DNA of 64,000 nt from an uncultured Spiribacter sp. (GTDB lineage: Bacteria; Pseudomonadota; Gammaproteobacteria; Nitrococcales; Nitrococcaceae), in assembly GCA_937884605.1 (NCBI GenBank), contig CALGDM010000028.1:78901-142900 (forward strand), given 5' to 3'. The position numbers were made by a program, and so were the translations under genes. Positions 40,588 to 50,155 of the stretch are shown here, one piece after another. Within the stretch, counting starts at the first letter, position 1. Each line of letters starts with the position of its first letter. Under the pieces are notes generated by a model that saw nothing but the letters and a program-made list of their open reading frames with translations, did no database searches and was not told the origin of the DNA.

Positions 40588-40663
40588 GGGGCCGTAGCTC
40601 AGCCGGGAGAGCGTCGCGTTCGCAACGCGAAGGTCAGGGGTTCGATCCCCCTCGGCTCCACCA
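40588..40663 (+). tRNA. tRNA-Ala (anticodon CGC)
   Basis: A 76-base tRNA with encoded CCA. The acceptor GGGGCCG pairs with CGGCTCC (one G-U pair). The anticodon stem TCGCG/CGCGA holds the loop TTCGCAA, giving anticodon CGC (reads GCG). The T-arm is AGGGG-TTCGATC-CCCCT. Its 3' part (40634-40663) is overlapped on the other strand by the end of the HlyD-like gene. Confidence 0.95.
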
Positions 40664-41677
40664 ATCCCCGAATCGACTCACCCAGTCGCGTCCTGCTGCA
40701 CTGACCTCGACGGTCGTGAACGCGGGTGGGACGTTTTCGCCATCCAGGCTTATCCGCACGATCTGTGAACGCCGACGCGGCTGGAAAGCGCGCTGGAATT
40801 CCTCGGGCAGACGCACGGATAGTGGTCGCACGGCTTCGATTGTGCCTTCGATACGCTGGAACCCGTAACGGATTCTGACCCGGTCGCCTTCGGCCACTGA
40901 ATAGAGCGCGCCGGGTGGGGTATAGGCCAGGACATAAGGCTCGCCCACCACCAGGGTCATCAGGTTACCCGACTCGCCGGTGTGGCCGCCTGCCTTGACT
41001 TGACGATCCATGACGACACCATCGTGCTCGGCGCGGACCTGTCCGCCGTCAAATTGCTCGCGCAGATCATCAAGACTGCGCCCGAACCGCGCGACGATGT
41101 CATCAAGCGTGTCGATCTCGCGCGCTAATCCCTCCTCCCGGGCCTCGAACTCGGTCGCCTGCAGGGTGCTGCGGTAATCGGCCATCACCAGCTCATGCAG
41201 GGTCAGATTCGTACTCAGCCCTTCTTCGTAGGCCTTTTCGCGCAGACCAAGCAACTCGGCGATAGTCACCGCCTGATCGCGGGCGACCGGCAGCATGCGA
41301 GCAATGGTATAGCGCTCAGCCGCCAGCGCGGCCCGCCGACGTCGCCATTCCGCCCGCTGCGCCGCGAGATTGGCGATGTCACGCTGCACCGGCATCGATT
41401 CCAGCTCGGCCAACAGCTGCCCGGCCTGCACGCGGTCGCCTTCCCTGACATGCAGCGCCGTCACCCGCCCCGAATAGCTGACACTCACCGACACCTGATC
41501 CTGGGTCACCATCCCCGGCGCCGACAGATAGACGCGATCCCCGAAAAAGATATCCAGCAGCCACACCACCAGCGCCAGCAGCAGCAACAGATAGATCCAC
41601 CGCCCGATACGCCCTCGGTGAGTGCGCTGCTCGGTCTGCAAACGATCGACACGAGGGGGTCGGCGCAGACGATGCAT
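40634..41677 (-). CDS. HlyD/Alg44-like membrane fusion protein
   Basis: A 347-residue periplasmic adaptor. After a basic cytoplasmic N-terminus, one transmembrane helix (about residues 27-44, IYLLLLLALVVWLLDIFF) leads into a biotinyl/lipoyl-like half motif (SGRVTALHVREGDRVQAGQ). A long alpha-helical hairpin (about 95-205) follows, then the second half motif (QVRAEHDGVVMDRQVKAGG). There is no PilZ domain, unlike Alg44. The last nine codons (WWSRGGSNP and stop) are the antisense of tRNA-Ala. The ATG overlaps the glycosyltransferase TGA by one base. Probably helps move or regulate a polysaccharide made by its neighbour. Confidence 0.85.
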   Translation of the reverse strand: MHRLRRPPRVDRLQTEQRTHRGRIGRWIYLLLLLALVVWLLDIFFGDRVYLSAPGMVTQDQVSVSVSYSGRVTALHVREGDRVQAGQLLAELESMPVQRDIANLAAQRAEWRRRRAALAAERYTIARMLPVARDQAVTIAELLGLREKAYEEGLSTNLTLHELVMADYRSTLQATEFEAREEGLAREIDTLDDIVARFGRSLDDLREQFDGGQVRAEHDGVVMDRQVKAGGHTGESGNLMTLVVGEPYVLAYTPPGALYSVAEGDRVRIRYGFQRIEGTIEAVRPLSVRLPEEFQRAFQPRRRSQIVRISLDGENVPPAFTTVEVSAAGRDWVSRFGDWWSRGGSNP

Positions 41678-42936
41678 CAGAACCGATCCGCCGCGTCGCG
41701 GACTTTTGATGGCACGTACGGATCGGCATAGGAGCGGCGAAACACCCATTCATCCAGATAGGCGATCATGCGAATCCCTCGCTGCACAAACGTCGAGAAC
41801 AGAATCTGACCGGGCACATACAAAAGATACCCGAGCGGCGCACGCGAGCCGCTCATGACCCGGGCGACACCATAGACCAGCAGGCCCTGGAGGATGTAGA
41901 TGAGCAGGGTCGCGCCCAGCACCGTCATGGCGCCGTGCGGCCCCAGTGTCCAGAACAGCCAGACGATATAGACGTAGAAACTGATCGACAGAACCACCTG
42001 ATAGAACAGGATATTCGCCATTGCGAGGGCATTCTCCCAACGAAAGCCCCGCCAGAACGGGTCGAAAGCCGCGCCGTATTTGCGCAGCCGAAACCGGATA
42101 ACGCTGCGATTCCAGCGCAGCCGCTGACGGGTGAACCCGCTCAGCGTCCCGGGCACATCGGTCATCGACCAGGCATGCGGAGCAAACGCGACCGCCCAAC
42201 CGGCCCGCCGCAGCTTGTCGGTAATATCGGCATCCTCGCCGGGTCCGACATCCCAGCCCCCCGCCTGCCTGAGGGCCTGCTTTCGGAACACGCCAAAGGC
42301 CCCCGAGACAATCGACAGGATCCCCAGCGCGGCGGTGAATCGGCGTCCAAGGGCGATACTGGTTATATACTCAATCGCCTGAAAGCGCGCCATCAGGGTA
42401 GTCCCGGCATTACGCACGGCCAGATTGCCCGCTACCGCCCCCACCTGGGGATCGGCCATCGGGGCAATCAACTGCTCGAAGGCATCGCGATCGAAGGTGG
42501 TATCAATATCCACGATGCTCACCAGATCATGGCGGGCGTACCCCAGACCCATGTTGATGGCACTGGATTTGCCACCCCGGATGCCAGTGGACACCACCCG
42601 GTCGAGCTCGCCTCGACGCCGCAGCGCCCAGCCAATCTCGCGCATGCGGTCAACCGATCCGTCATCCACCAGAATCAGCTCCAGCTTTTGGTGGGTCTGC
42701 TCGGTGAGCGATCGAACGGTGCGCTGCAGGGCCTCGCCCTCATTGAACCCGACCAGCAAAACGCTGACCGCGGGGCGATGATGGCAGTCCGGTACGCGCC
42801 GTTCCCAGGGCGCTGCCATCAGAATGGCGAGAACGCTCAGGCCGTAGCGCGACAGATCAAAGATGACGTAGTGCCAGAACAGGTAGACAAACCCCTGCAG
42901 ATCGAGCTGACTGAGCAGGGCAATAGAGCTTTCCAT
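41677..42936 (-). CDS. processive family 2 glycosyltransferase, membrane-bound
   Basis: A 419-residue membrane synthase of the cellulose/hyaluronan/Alg8 type. An N-terminal membrane helix precedes the GT-A domain: SVLLVGFNEGEAL, LILVDDGSVD, DxD-type IVDIDTTFD, the acceptor motif GPGEDADIT, and QRLRWNRS (QxxRW, product channel). Several helices follow (about 305-395). Such enzymes polymerise a sugar and thread it across the inner membrane. It shares one base with each neighbour (TGATG on both sides), so the three genes are one operon. The sugar cannot be inferred. Confidence 0.9.
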   Translation of the reverse strand: MESSIALLSQLDLQGFVYLFWHYVIFDLSRYGLSVLAILMAAPWERRVPDCHHRPAVSVLLVGFNEGEALQRTVRSLTEQTHQKLELILVDDGSVDRMREIGWALRRRGELDRVVSTGIRGGKSSAINMGLGYARHDLVSIVDIDTTFDRDAFEQLIAPMADPQVGAVAGNLAVRNAGTTLMARFQAIEYITSIALGRRFTAALGILSIVSGAFGVFRKQALRQAGGWDVGPGEDADITDKLRRAGWAVAFAPHAWSMTDVPGTLSGFTRQRLRWNRSVIRFRLRKYGAAFDPFWRGFRWENALAMANILFYQVVLSISFYVYIVWLFWTLGPHGAMTVLGATLLIYILQGLLVYGVARVMSGSRAPLGYLLYVPGQILFSTFVQRGIRMIAYLDEWVFRRSYADPYVPSKVRDAADRF

Positions 42937-44270
42937 CAGCCGGTCAGTGCCTCGAGCACCGCAGCGGCGGCATCCACCCCCTCGGTGCGCTCGATGGTGA
43001 TTTCCATCGGTCCGGCCACCACCGCCTCAGTGGTATGCCGCAGACGCCGTGCAATGGCCTCGGTTTCGGCGATAGGGGTCTCGGGCAAGAGCACGTAGAC
43101 GATCTGGCCACGGGCTGTGACGGCATCGGTTTGGCGCAGGCATTCAGACAGCACATCCACCAGATGGGCAAAGACCTGCGAGAGACCCCGGCCCCCCAGC
43201 GTATCGCTGATCGCGTCGATGTTGTGCACGCGCACGACCAGTAACGACAATGGGCGCTCGTAACGCCGGGCCTGAGCCTGCTGGAAACGCAGTAAAGTAA
43301 TGAAATCCCTCACCCAGTAACCCACCGAGCCGCGGGCTACGCTCGCCTCGAGACTCAAATGCGGCAGAATGCCGCGATGCAGCGCCGCGACCCCGCCCGG
43401 GGTGATGGCGTAATGCCACCAGGTCCGCGTGTCCATCTGCTCGCTGTCGGTATGCCGATCGCAATCAGTGCATAGAAAACCAACGGCCGGGTCGCTGTTT
43501 TCGGTGCCGCAAGAACCGCATACAAAGACCATGCCCGGTTTATCGTAATCCACGCCGTAATGGCGCAGCAGGCGCTGACACTTGGGGCACTCCAGCGAAT
43601 GCCCACGCAGAAACTCGGACTCCGGCCCCTGGTAGGCACAGCGGTAGTGGTGGACGAGAGCGGCGGGTTTCAGATCGCTACTGCGGCATTCGGTGCACTC
43701 CTCGCGGACATTCAGACGCGAGCCCCCGCACGCCGGGCAGTAGTGGATGCAGTCGAATCGCTCCCGGGCCAGCAATTCCGTCGCGGCCAACTCCTCGAGC
43801 AGCGCCCGAGGGTTCTCGATGCCCCGCAAAGCGGCGTACCGGACGACCATCGGGCGGGTGAAATCCCAGGAGGCATGGAGAGGGGTCTGTCGCGAATAGG
43901 CCATGGCGAGCACGATCAACGCCTCGGTATCGGCCAATGCATCGATGTCCGGGAGTTGCGCGAGTCGCTCCAGCACGGGTCGGGCAACGCCAATCGCCTC
44001 GGCGAGCGCCGCCGGCTGCAGGCTGGGGACACTGTATAGCGCCCCTGACACTGAATGGCCCGAGGCATTGATCACGGGCATCAATGCCCCGTGCGCGGTG
44101 AGCGGGGTTGCGTCCAGCGCCTCGACCGGAGTGCCGGGCATGAGCACCGCCACATCAGCCTGCTCGGGACCATCGGCAACGGTATAGGCGTCGCTAAGCC
44201 AATCCGGGCGGGTCGTCTCCCCCACCATCCATAAACGAACGCGGGCGGTTGCAGAATCCATTCGCATCAT
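42936..44270 (-). CDS. multi-zinc-ribbon protein with degenerate GGDEF domain (TackOD1-like)
   Basis: A 444-residue soluble protein. Residues about 10-165 form an alpha/beta region resembling a receiver-like or sensory domain. Residues 174-270 carry twelve cysteines, mostly in CxxC pairs (178/181, 192/195, 228/231, 251/254, 267/270), with HHYRCAYQG and RHYGVDYDKPG between. This pattern resembles the metal-binding TackOD1 domain. Residues about 315-440 look like a GGDEF domain, but the signature reads RGQIV (387-391) before YVLLP, so cyclase activity is unlikely. First gene of the synthase operon, so a regulatory role is inferred. Three ATGs compete for the start. Confidence 0.65.
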   Translation of the reverse strand: MMRMDSATARVRLWMVGETTRPDWLSDAYTVADGPEQADVAVLMPGTPVEALDATPLTAHGALMPVINASGHSVSGALYSVPSLQPAALAEAIGVARPVLERLAQLPDIDALADTEALIVLAMAYSRQTPLHASWDFTRPMVVRYAALRGIENPRALLEELAATELLARERFDCIHYCPACGGSRLNVREECTECRSSDLKPAALVHHYRCAYQGPESEFLRGHSLECPKCQRLLRHYGVDYDKPGMVFVCGSCGTENSDPAVGFLCTDCDRHTDSEQMDTRTWWHYAITPGGVAALHRGILPHLSLEASVARGSVGYWVRDFITLLRFQQAQARRYERPLSLLVVRVHNIDAISDTLGGRGLSQVFAHLVDVLSECLRQTDAVTARGQIVYVLLPETPIAETEAIARRLRHTTEAVVAGPMEITIERTEGVDAAAAVLEALTG

Positions 44271-44289
44271 CGCTTAGTGACTGTAAACT
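44261..44289 (+). promoter_or_regulatory. promoter for tRNA-Arg(CCT)
   Basis: TTCGCA (44261-44266) and TAAACT (44284-44289) are spaced by 17 bases. Transcription would start near 44296, four bases before the tRNA. The element overlaps the start of the divergent zinc-ribbon gene. Confidence 0.45.
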
Positions 44290-44299
44290 CAGTGTATAC

Positions 44300-44376
44300 G
44301 CCCCGATAGCTCAGCTGGATAGAGCAATCGCCTCCTAAGCGATAGGTCGCAGGTTCGAATCCTGCTCGGGGCGCCA
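44300..44376 (+). tRNA. tRNA-Arg (anticodon CCT)
   Basis: A 77-base tRNA with encoded CCA. Acceptor GCCCCGA/TCGGGGC with discriminator G. The anticodon stem ATCGC/GCGAT holds CTCCTAA, giving CCT (reads AGG). The T-loop is TTCGAAT. Confidence 0.96.
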
Positions 44377-44385
44377 CTCACCCGC

Positions 44386-44934
44386 TCACGGCCCGGCCGT
44401 TATCCAGCCGATTGACGCATCGAGCGACCACTGCGCCTGCTCGGCATGCGCGTGCATCAGACGGAGTACCTCGTGGGCGTGGCTGCGTGTCAGGGACAGC
44501 CCGGCAATGGCAGCCGGTTCGAGGCGCTCATCCGGCATGCCCGGCAGCGGCTGGCCGAGTAGCGCAATCACGATCTGCTCCTGTTGACTCTCGACCCGGG
44601 CCTCCGTGACCAGCCAGTGCGTCCACTGCGTCGGCGCAGGCGGCGTCTCGGCCGCGCCGGATTCATCCTGATGACGCTGGGCGGCGACCTGCGAGCGCGC
44701 ACCGATGTGCTCCAGGGCCATCACCGCGTCATGGGCGGATTCGCCCTCGGCCGCCGGGTGGGAGCGTTTGAGTGTGTTATTGATCGGCTGCATGAGCCCG
44801 CGCAGCGCCCGCCGGGACAACCACGCCCCCCGGCCCTCGCCCGAGGCCATGGTCAACATCAGCCCAAGACGATCCTCAAGCGCGGAGTAAGTCATTCGAA
44901 TACGATTGGCACGGGGCAGGGACAGCTCAGCCAT
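44386..44934 (-). CDS. hypothetical protein downstream of der
   Basis: A 182-residue soluble protein that I do not recognise. It has an N-terminal helical region (residues 1-60, with several Arg and Met residues), a low-complexity middle (about 85-105, Glu/Ala/Pro-rich) and a C-terminal helical part with many histidines (SHAHEVLRLMHAHAEQAQW). There is no signal peptide or membrane helix. It begins 9 bases after the der stop with a weak ribosome site, so it is probably co-transcribed with der. It ends 10 bases from tRNA-Arg on the other strand. Confidence 0.65.
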   Translation of the reverse strand: MAELSLPRANRIRMTYSALEDRLGLMLTMASGEGRGAWLSRRALRGLMQPINNTLKRSHPAAEGESAHDAVMALEHIGARSQVAAQRHQDESGAAETPPAPTQWTHWLVTEARVESQQEQIVIALLGQPLPGMPDERLEPAAIAGLSLTRSHAHEVLRLMHAHAEQAQWSLDASIGWITAGP

Positions 44935-44943
44935 TCTATCTTT

Positions 44944-46380
44944 CTAACGGCGATTGCGACGCACGATTCGCTCGCGCTTTTTGCGCTGACGCGGCGTCAG
45001 CGTATTGCGGCGGCCGGCATAGGGGTTGTCGCCGGTGCGCAGTTCCAGCCGAATGGGGGTCCCGTGGAGCTGGAAGGCCTTGCGGAAGCGGTTGATCAGA
45101 AATCGCCGATAGGCATCGGGCAAATCACGGGTCTGGTTGCCGTGGACCACGATGGTGGGTGGGTTTTTACCCCCTTGATGGGCGTAGCGCAGCTTGATGC
45201 GCCGACCGCGGACAAGCGGCGGCTGATGGACGCTGATCGCCTCTTCGAGCACCCGATTGAGCGCCGGTGTCGGCAATTCGCGGCGCGCCGCTGCATGCAC
45301 ATGCGCCACCTCCTCGAGCAGCCGGCCCACGCCCGTGCCATGCAGCGCCGAGATGAATCGGGGTCGGGTAAAGTCGAGAAACCCCAGCTTGACGTCGAGC
45401 TCGCGGCGGATGCGCTCGCGGTTTTCGGTGATCAGCCCATCCCACTTATTGACCGCCAGGACCAGTCCGCGACCGGCGTTGATGGCATGACCGATGAGGT
45501 GGGCATCCTGCTCGGAGATCTCCTGCTGGGCATCGAGCACCATGATCACCACCTGGGCCGCTTCGATGGCCTGCAGGGTCTTGATGACACTGAATTTCTC
45601 CACGCCATCACTGACCCGGCTCCGGCGCCGCACACCGGCGGTATCGATCAGGGTGAAGGGGCGACCATCGCGCTCGAACGGCACCCGGATCGAATCCCGT
45701 GTGGTCCCGGGCATGTCATAGACCAGCACCCGCTCCTCGCCGATGAGACGGTTCACCAGCGTGGACTTGCCAACATTGGGGCGGCCGATGATGGCCACAT
45801 CAATGGGCGCATCGGGCGGGTCGGGCGACTCGGTAACGCGATCGGCGTCGGCTGAATCGAGGGAGTCTGGAGCGGCCCAGGCCTCCCCCAGACAATCCTC
45901 AAGCACCGCACTCATCAGCTGCGTGACCCCGCGCCCCTGCACCGCTGCGATCGGCCAGGGCGAATCCATCCCCAGCGAGTGGAATTCGGCGCCAGCGACG
46001 TCCGCATCAACCCCGTCGATCTTGTTCATGACCAGCCAGACGCGTTTGCCGCGCCGGCGCAGATCGCGGGTCAGGGTCTCGTCGCCGGGGGTAACGCCAA
46101 CCCGCGCGTCGACCAGAAACAGGATGACATCGGCCTCGTCCAGCGCGCGCAGCGCCTGACGCTGCATGTGGTGATAGGTGACATCATCCGGCTCGCCGAG
46201 GCCGCCGGTGTCCACCACCACGTAGGGCGCCGGCCCCAGACGGCCGACGCCATACTGGCGATCACGCGTGAGCCCCGGGAAGTCGGCCACCAGGGCGTCC
46301 CGCGTCCGCGTGAGTCGGTTAAAAAGGGTGGATTTGCCCACATTGGGCCGCCCCACCAGGGCGATTACCGGTTGCTCCAT
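44944..46380 (-). CDS. der: Ribosome-associated GTPase Der (EngA)
   Basis: A 478-residue protein with two tandem G domains, needed for 50S subunit assembly. Both P-loops read GRPNVGKST (near residues 10 and 200), with switch motifs FPGLTRDRQ and [14 protein letters not shown] and NKWDG are the base-recognition motifs. A C-terminal KH-like domain (about 370-470) ends in a basic tail. It is separated from bamB, its usual neighbour in Pseudomonas. Confidence 0.97.
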   Translation of the reverse strand: MEQPVIALVGRPNVGKSTLFNRLTRTRDALVADFPGLTRDRQYGVGRLGPAPYVVVDTGGLGEPDDVTYHHMQRQALRALDEADVILFLVDARVGVTPGDETLTRDLRRRGKRVWLVMNKIDGVDADVAGAEFHSLGMDSPWPIAAVQGRGVTQLMSAVLEDCLGEAWAAPDSLDSADADRVTESPDPPDAPIDVAIIGRPNVGKSTLVNRLIGEERVLVYDMPGTTRDSIRVPFERDGRPFTLIDTAGVRRRSRVSDGVEKFSVIKTLQAIEAAQVVIMVLDAQQEISEQDAHLIGHAINAGRGLVLAVNKWDGLITENRERIRRELDVKLGFLDFTRPRFISALHGTGVGRLLEEVAHVHAAARRELPTPALNRVLEEAISVHQPPLVRGRRIKLRYAHQGGKNPPTIVVHGNQTRDLPDAYRRFLINRFRKAFQLHGTPIRLELRTGDNPYAGRRNTLTPRQRKKRERIVRRNRR

Positions 46381-46428
46381 TGCCTCATGATAGCAGTCGG
46401 CAAGCCCCGTCGGGGTGGCAATCGGCGT

Positions 46429-48015
46429 TCACAGCGCCGCCGCCAGCAAGCGTTGCGTGTACGCGGCCTGCGGGTCGGTAAAAATCCGTTCCGCCGGCCC
46501 CGCCTCCACCACCTTCCCGTCCTGCATGACCAGCATGCGATGGCTCATGGCGCGCACGATCTTCAGGTCGTGACTGATAAACACATAGGCCAGGCCGTGC
46601 CGGGCCTGCAGCGTTCGCAGCAGCTCGACGAGCTGGGTCTGAACACTTCGATCCAGCGCCGAGGTGGGCTCATCCAGCACCACCACGGCCGGCTTCAGGA
46701 CAATGGCGCGGGCCACCGCCACGCGCTGGCGCTGGCCGCCGGAGAGTTCGTGGGGAAAGCGCTCCGCCAGTGCCGGGTCGAGGCCGACTTCGGCAAGGGC
46801 CTCGCGGGCCAGGGCACCGCGCTCGGCGGCATCAGCCCCGATGCGATGCACGGCCAGCCCCTCGCCAATGATCTGCTCGACGGACATCCGCGGGCTGAGA
46901 CTGCCGTAGGGATCCTGAAAAACCACCTGCAGCCGGCGACGCAGGGGTCGCAACGCGCCCTTGCCAAGGCGACTGATATCGCGCCCCTCGAACCGGATCT
47001 CGCCGGTGGCGGCCTGCAGCCGCAGCAGCGCCATCCCCAATGTGGTCTTGCCGGATCCGCTCTCGCCCACCACCCCCAGGGTTTCCCCGGCGCTGACCTG
47101 CAGATCAATCCCGTCCACCGCCTTGAGATAACCCGTCACGCGTTTCAGCAACCCGCCCCGGCGCGGAAACCACACACGCAGGTCCCGGGCTTCGAGTAGC
47201 GTCTGGGTATTCGCCACGGGCCGCGGCCGGCCACTGGGCTCGGCGGCGATCAGCGCCCGGGTGTACTCATTGCGGGGCTGATCGAACACGCGCTCGGCCT
47301 CACCCTGTTCAACCACCCGGCCCTGCTGCATGACGGCAACGCGGTCAGCCACCCGGCGGACCACGTTCAGGTCATGGCTGATCAGCAGCATGGCCATGTC
47401 CAGGCGCTGTTTAAGATCGGCAAGCAGCTCGAGGATTTCGGCCTGAATCGTGACGTCGAGCGCGGTGGTGGGCTCATCGGCAATCAGCAGCCGCGGATTG
47501 TTGGCAATCGCCATCGCGATCATCACCCGCTGGCGCTGCCCGCCCGAGAGCTGGTGGGGAAAGGCCCCCAGACGCGCCGAGGCCTCGGGTAAGCGCACCA
47601 TTTCGAGCAACTCGACAATGCGGTCCCGGGCAGCGGCGGCACCCAGTCCCTGATGGATGCGCAGGGTCTCGCCGATCTGCTTTTCGAGGGTATGGACGGG
47701 GTTGAGCGAGGTCATGGGCTCCTGGAAGACCATGCCCAGCGCGCCACCGCGGAAACGCCGCAGGGTTGCCGTGCTGGCACCCAGCAGTGACTCGCCCTCG
47801 AGCGTGATGCGGCCGGTGGGGTGACTCGCCAACGGGTACGGCAGCAGCTGGGGAACCGACAATGCGGTGATGGATTTACCCGAGCCGCTCTCGCCGACCA
47901 GCGCCAGCGTCTCGCGCGCGTTCAGGGTCAGATTGACGCCCTGGACGACCGGGGTTTGTCGCCCGCCCCGGCCGAACGCAATGGACAGATCCTCGATCTG
48001 CAGCAGCGCGCTCAT
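46429..48015 (-). CDS. yejF: Oligopeptide ABC transporter, fused dual ATPase YejF
   Basis: A 528-residue protein made of two ABC ATPase domains. Walker A motifs are GESGSGKS (near residues 42 and 320). Each half has LSGGQRQR followed by IADEPTTALD or VLDEPTSALD. It powers the YejABEF importer for peptides; in enterobacteria this system takes up microcin C and antimicrobial peptides. It overlaps yejE by 4 bases. Confidence 0.94.
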   Translation of the reverse strand: MSALLQIEDLSIAFGRGGRQTPVVQGVNLTLNARETLALVGESGSGKSITALSVPQLLPYPLASHPTGRITLEGESLLGASTATLRRFRGGALGMVFQEPMTSLNPVHTLEKQIGETLRIHQGLGAAAARDRIVELLEMVRLPEASARLGAFPHQLSGGQRQRVMIAMAIANNPRLLIADEPTTALDVTIQAEILELLADLKQRLDMAMLLISHDLNVVRRVADRVAVMQQGRVVEQGEAERVFDQPRNEYTRALIAAEPSGRPRPVANTQTLLEARDLRVWFPRRGGLLKRVTGYLKAVDGIDLQVSAGETLGVVGESGSGKTTLGMALLRLQAATGEIRFEGRDISRLGKGALRPLRRRLQVVFQDPYGSLSPRMSVEQIIGEGLAVHRIGADAAERGALAREALAEVGLDPALAERFPHELSGGQRQRVAVARAIVLKPAVVVLDEPTSALDRSVQTQLVELLRTLQARHGLAYVFISHDLKIVRAMSHRMLVMQDGKVVEAGPAERIFTDPQAAYTQRLLAAAL

Positions 48016-49064
48016 GCCGACCCCCCGCCGCCAAAGGTCTTGCGCGGATCAAAGGCATCCCGCGCCGCCTCGCCGATGAACACCAGCAGCGAGAGCATGA
48101 TCGCCAGCGTGAAAAACGCCGTCAGCCCCAGCCAGGGTGCCTGCAGATTGTTCTTGCCCTGGGCGAGGAGCTCACCCAGGGAGGGGGAGCCCGGCGGCAG
48201 GCCGAAGCCCAGAAAGTCCAGCGAGGTGAGGGTGGTGATCGAGCCGGTCAGGATGAACGGCATAAAGGTCACCGTGGCCACCATCGCATTGGGCAGGGCA
48301 TGACGGACAATGATGACCCGATCGGCCACGCCCAGCGCTCGGGCGGCCTTGACGTAGTCGAAGTTGCGCACCCGCAGGAATTCCGCGCGCACCACGCCCA
48401 CCAGTTGCGTCCAGCTGAACAGCAGCATGATCCCCAGCAGCCACCAGAAATTGGGCTGCACAAACCCCGCCATGATGATCAGCAGATAAAGCACCGGCAG
48501 GCCGGCCCAGATCTCGATGAAGCGCTGTCCCAGCAGATCCGTGCGCCCGCCGAAATAGCCCTGGACGGCGCCCACCGCCACGCCGATCACCGAACTTGCC
48601 AGCGTTAGGGCCAGGCCGAATAGCACCGACAGACGAAAGCCGTAGATCAGCCGCGCCAGCACATCCCGCGCCTGATCGTCGGTGCCCAGCCAGTTGGCGG
48701 CCGAGGGCGGCGCAGGCGCCGCGGATTCGCTGGCGTAATTGATGGTGTCGTAGTGATAGGGGATCGGCGGCCAGAGCATCCAGCCCTGGGCGTTGATCAG
48801 CTCGGCGACATAGGGATCGCGGTAGGCCGTCTCGGTGGGAAAGTCTCCGCCGAAGGTGGTTTCGGGGTAGCTCACCAACACCGGAAAATACCAGTCGCCA
48901 TCGTAGTGCACGAGCAGCGGCCGGTCATTGGCAATGAGCTCCGCGCCCAGCGACAGGCCAAACAGCACCAGAAACAGCCACAGCGACCACCAACCGCGGC
49001 GATTGGCCCGGAACTGCGCCCAGCGACGCTGGTTGATGGGGTTGAGACGAGGTGCCTTCATCAC
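48012..49064 (-). CDS. yejE: Oligopeptide ABC transporter permease YejE
   Basis: A 350-residue DppC-type permease. A first helix near residues 25-45 precedes a long periplasmic loop, then five helices. [18 protein letters not shown] and the EAA loop with [21 protein letters not shown] are typical. It ends [12 protein letters not shown]. It overlaps yejB and yejF by 4 bases each. Confidence 0.94.
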   Translation of the reverse strand: MMKAPRLNPINQRRWAQFRANRRGWWSLWLFLVLFGLSLGAELIANDRPLLVHYDGDWYFPVLVSYPETTFGGDFPTETAYRDPYVAELINAQGWMLWPPIPYHYDTINYASESAAPAPPSAANWLGTDDQARDVLARLIYGFRLSVLFGLALTLASSVIGVAVGAVQGYFGGRTDLLGQRFIEIWAGLPVLYLLIIMAGFVQPNFWWLLGIMLLFSWTQLVGVVRAEFLRVRNFDYVKAARALGVADRVIIVRHALPNAMVATVTFMPFILTGSITTLTSLDFLGFGLPPGSPSLGELLAQGKNNLQAPWLGLTAFFTLAIMLSLLVFIGEAARDAFDPRKTFGGGGSA

Positions 49065-50131
49065 CCCTCGCGGGCCTCGAAGTCGATGCGCGGGTCCACG
49101 AGCACGTACATCAAGTCACCCAGAAGATTGAGCACCAGGCCGATCAGCGTAAAGATGAAAAGGCTGCCAAAGACCACCGGATAATCCCGGTTGACCACCG
49201 ACTCGAACCCCAGCAGGCCCAGTCCGTCCAGCGAGAAGATCACCTCAATCAACAGCGCGCCAGTAAACAGTACGCCCACGAAGGCCGCCGGAAAGCCGGC
49301 GATGACAATGAGCATGGCATTGCGAAAGACATGGCCGTAGAGCACGCGACGCTCGCTCACGCCCTTGGCGCGGGCGGTCATCACGTACTGCTTGTTGATT
49401 TCCTCGAGAAACGAGTTTTTGGTGAGCATGGTCAGGCCGGCAAAGCCACCGATCACCATCGCCAGCACCGGCAGTACCAGGTGCCAGAGGTAGTCGAGAA
49501 TCCGCGCCGGCCAGGCGAGCTGTTCCCAGTTATCGGAGACCAGGCCGCGCAGCGGAAACCAGTCGAGGTAGCTGCCACCGGCGAAGACCACGATCAACAG
49601 GATCGCGAACAAAAACCCCGGAATCGCATAACCGACAATCACCACGGCGCTGGTCCAGACATCGAATCCCGAGCCATCACGCACCGCCTTGCGAATGCCG
49701 AGCGGGATCGAGATCAGATAGGTCAGCAGCAGCGTCCAAACCCCCAGCGACACCGACACCGGTAGTTTGTCGGCGATCAGCGAGAGCACCGACTGGTCGC
49801 GGTAAAAGCTCTCGCCCAGATCAAACTGTGCGTAGTCGAGCAGCATCTTGCCAAAGCGCTCGTGGGCCGGCCGATCAAAGCCGAACTGCGCCTCAAGCTC
49901 CGCGATATAGGCCGGATCCAGCCCGCGACCGCCGCGACTCTCCCCCGAGACCTCATCGGCGGCAACCCCCGAGAACCGGCTGGTGGACAGATCCGCCGTG
50001 CCCTGGACCTGCGCCATAACCTGCTCGATGGGCCCGCCGGGTGCGAACTGCACGATGACAAAGTTGATCAGCAGCACACCGATCAACGTCGGGATCATCA
50101 ACAGCAACCGGCGCGCGATATAGGCGTACAC
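49061..50131 (-). CDS. yejB: Oligopeptide ABC transporter permease YejB
   Basis: A 356-residue DppB-type permease starting [19 protein letters not shown]. The insertion [16 protein letters not shown] and the EAA loop [21 protein letters not shown] are characteristic. It has six predicted helices and pairs with YejE. It lies 24 bases downstream of yejA. Confidence 0.94.
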   Translation of the reverse strand: MYAYIARRLLLMIPTLIGVLLINFVIVQFAPGGPIEQVMAQVQGTADLSTSRFSGVAADEVSGESRGGRGLDPAYIAELEAQFGFDRPAHERFGKMLLDYAQFDLGESFYRDQSVLSLIADKLPVSVSLGVWTLLLTYLISIPLGIRKAVRDGSGFDVWTSAVVIVGYAIPGFLFAILLIVVFAGGSYLDWFPLRGLVSDNWEQLAWPARILDYLWHLVLPVLAMVIGGFAGLTMLTKNSFLEEINKQYVMTARAKGVSERRVLYGHVFRNAMLIVIAGFPAAFVGVLFTGALLIEVIFSLDGLGLLGFESVVNRDYPVVFGSLFIFTLIGLVLNLLGDLMYVLVDPRIDFEAREG

Positions 50132-50155
50132 GCTCAGCGACTCCGCCGACCGGGG

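Noticed and set aside
40227..44376. A recently integrated genomic island bounded by tRNA genes
   Set aside because: tRNA genes flank the synthase operon, but I found no integrase, no duplicated tRNA 3' end and no clear shift in codon use; only the accessory nature of the operon remains.
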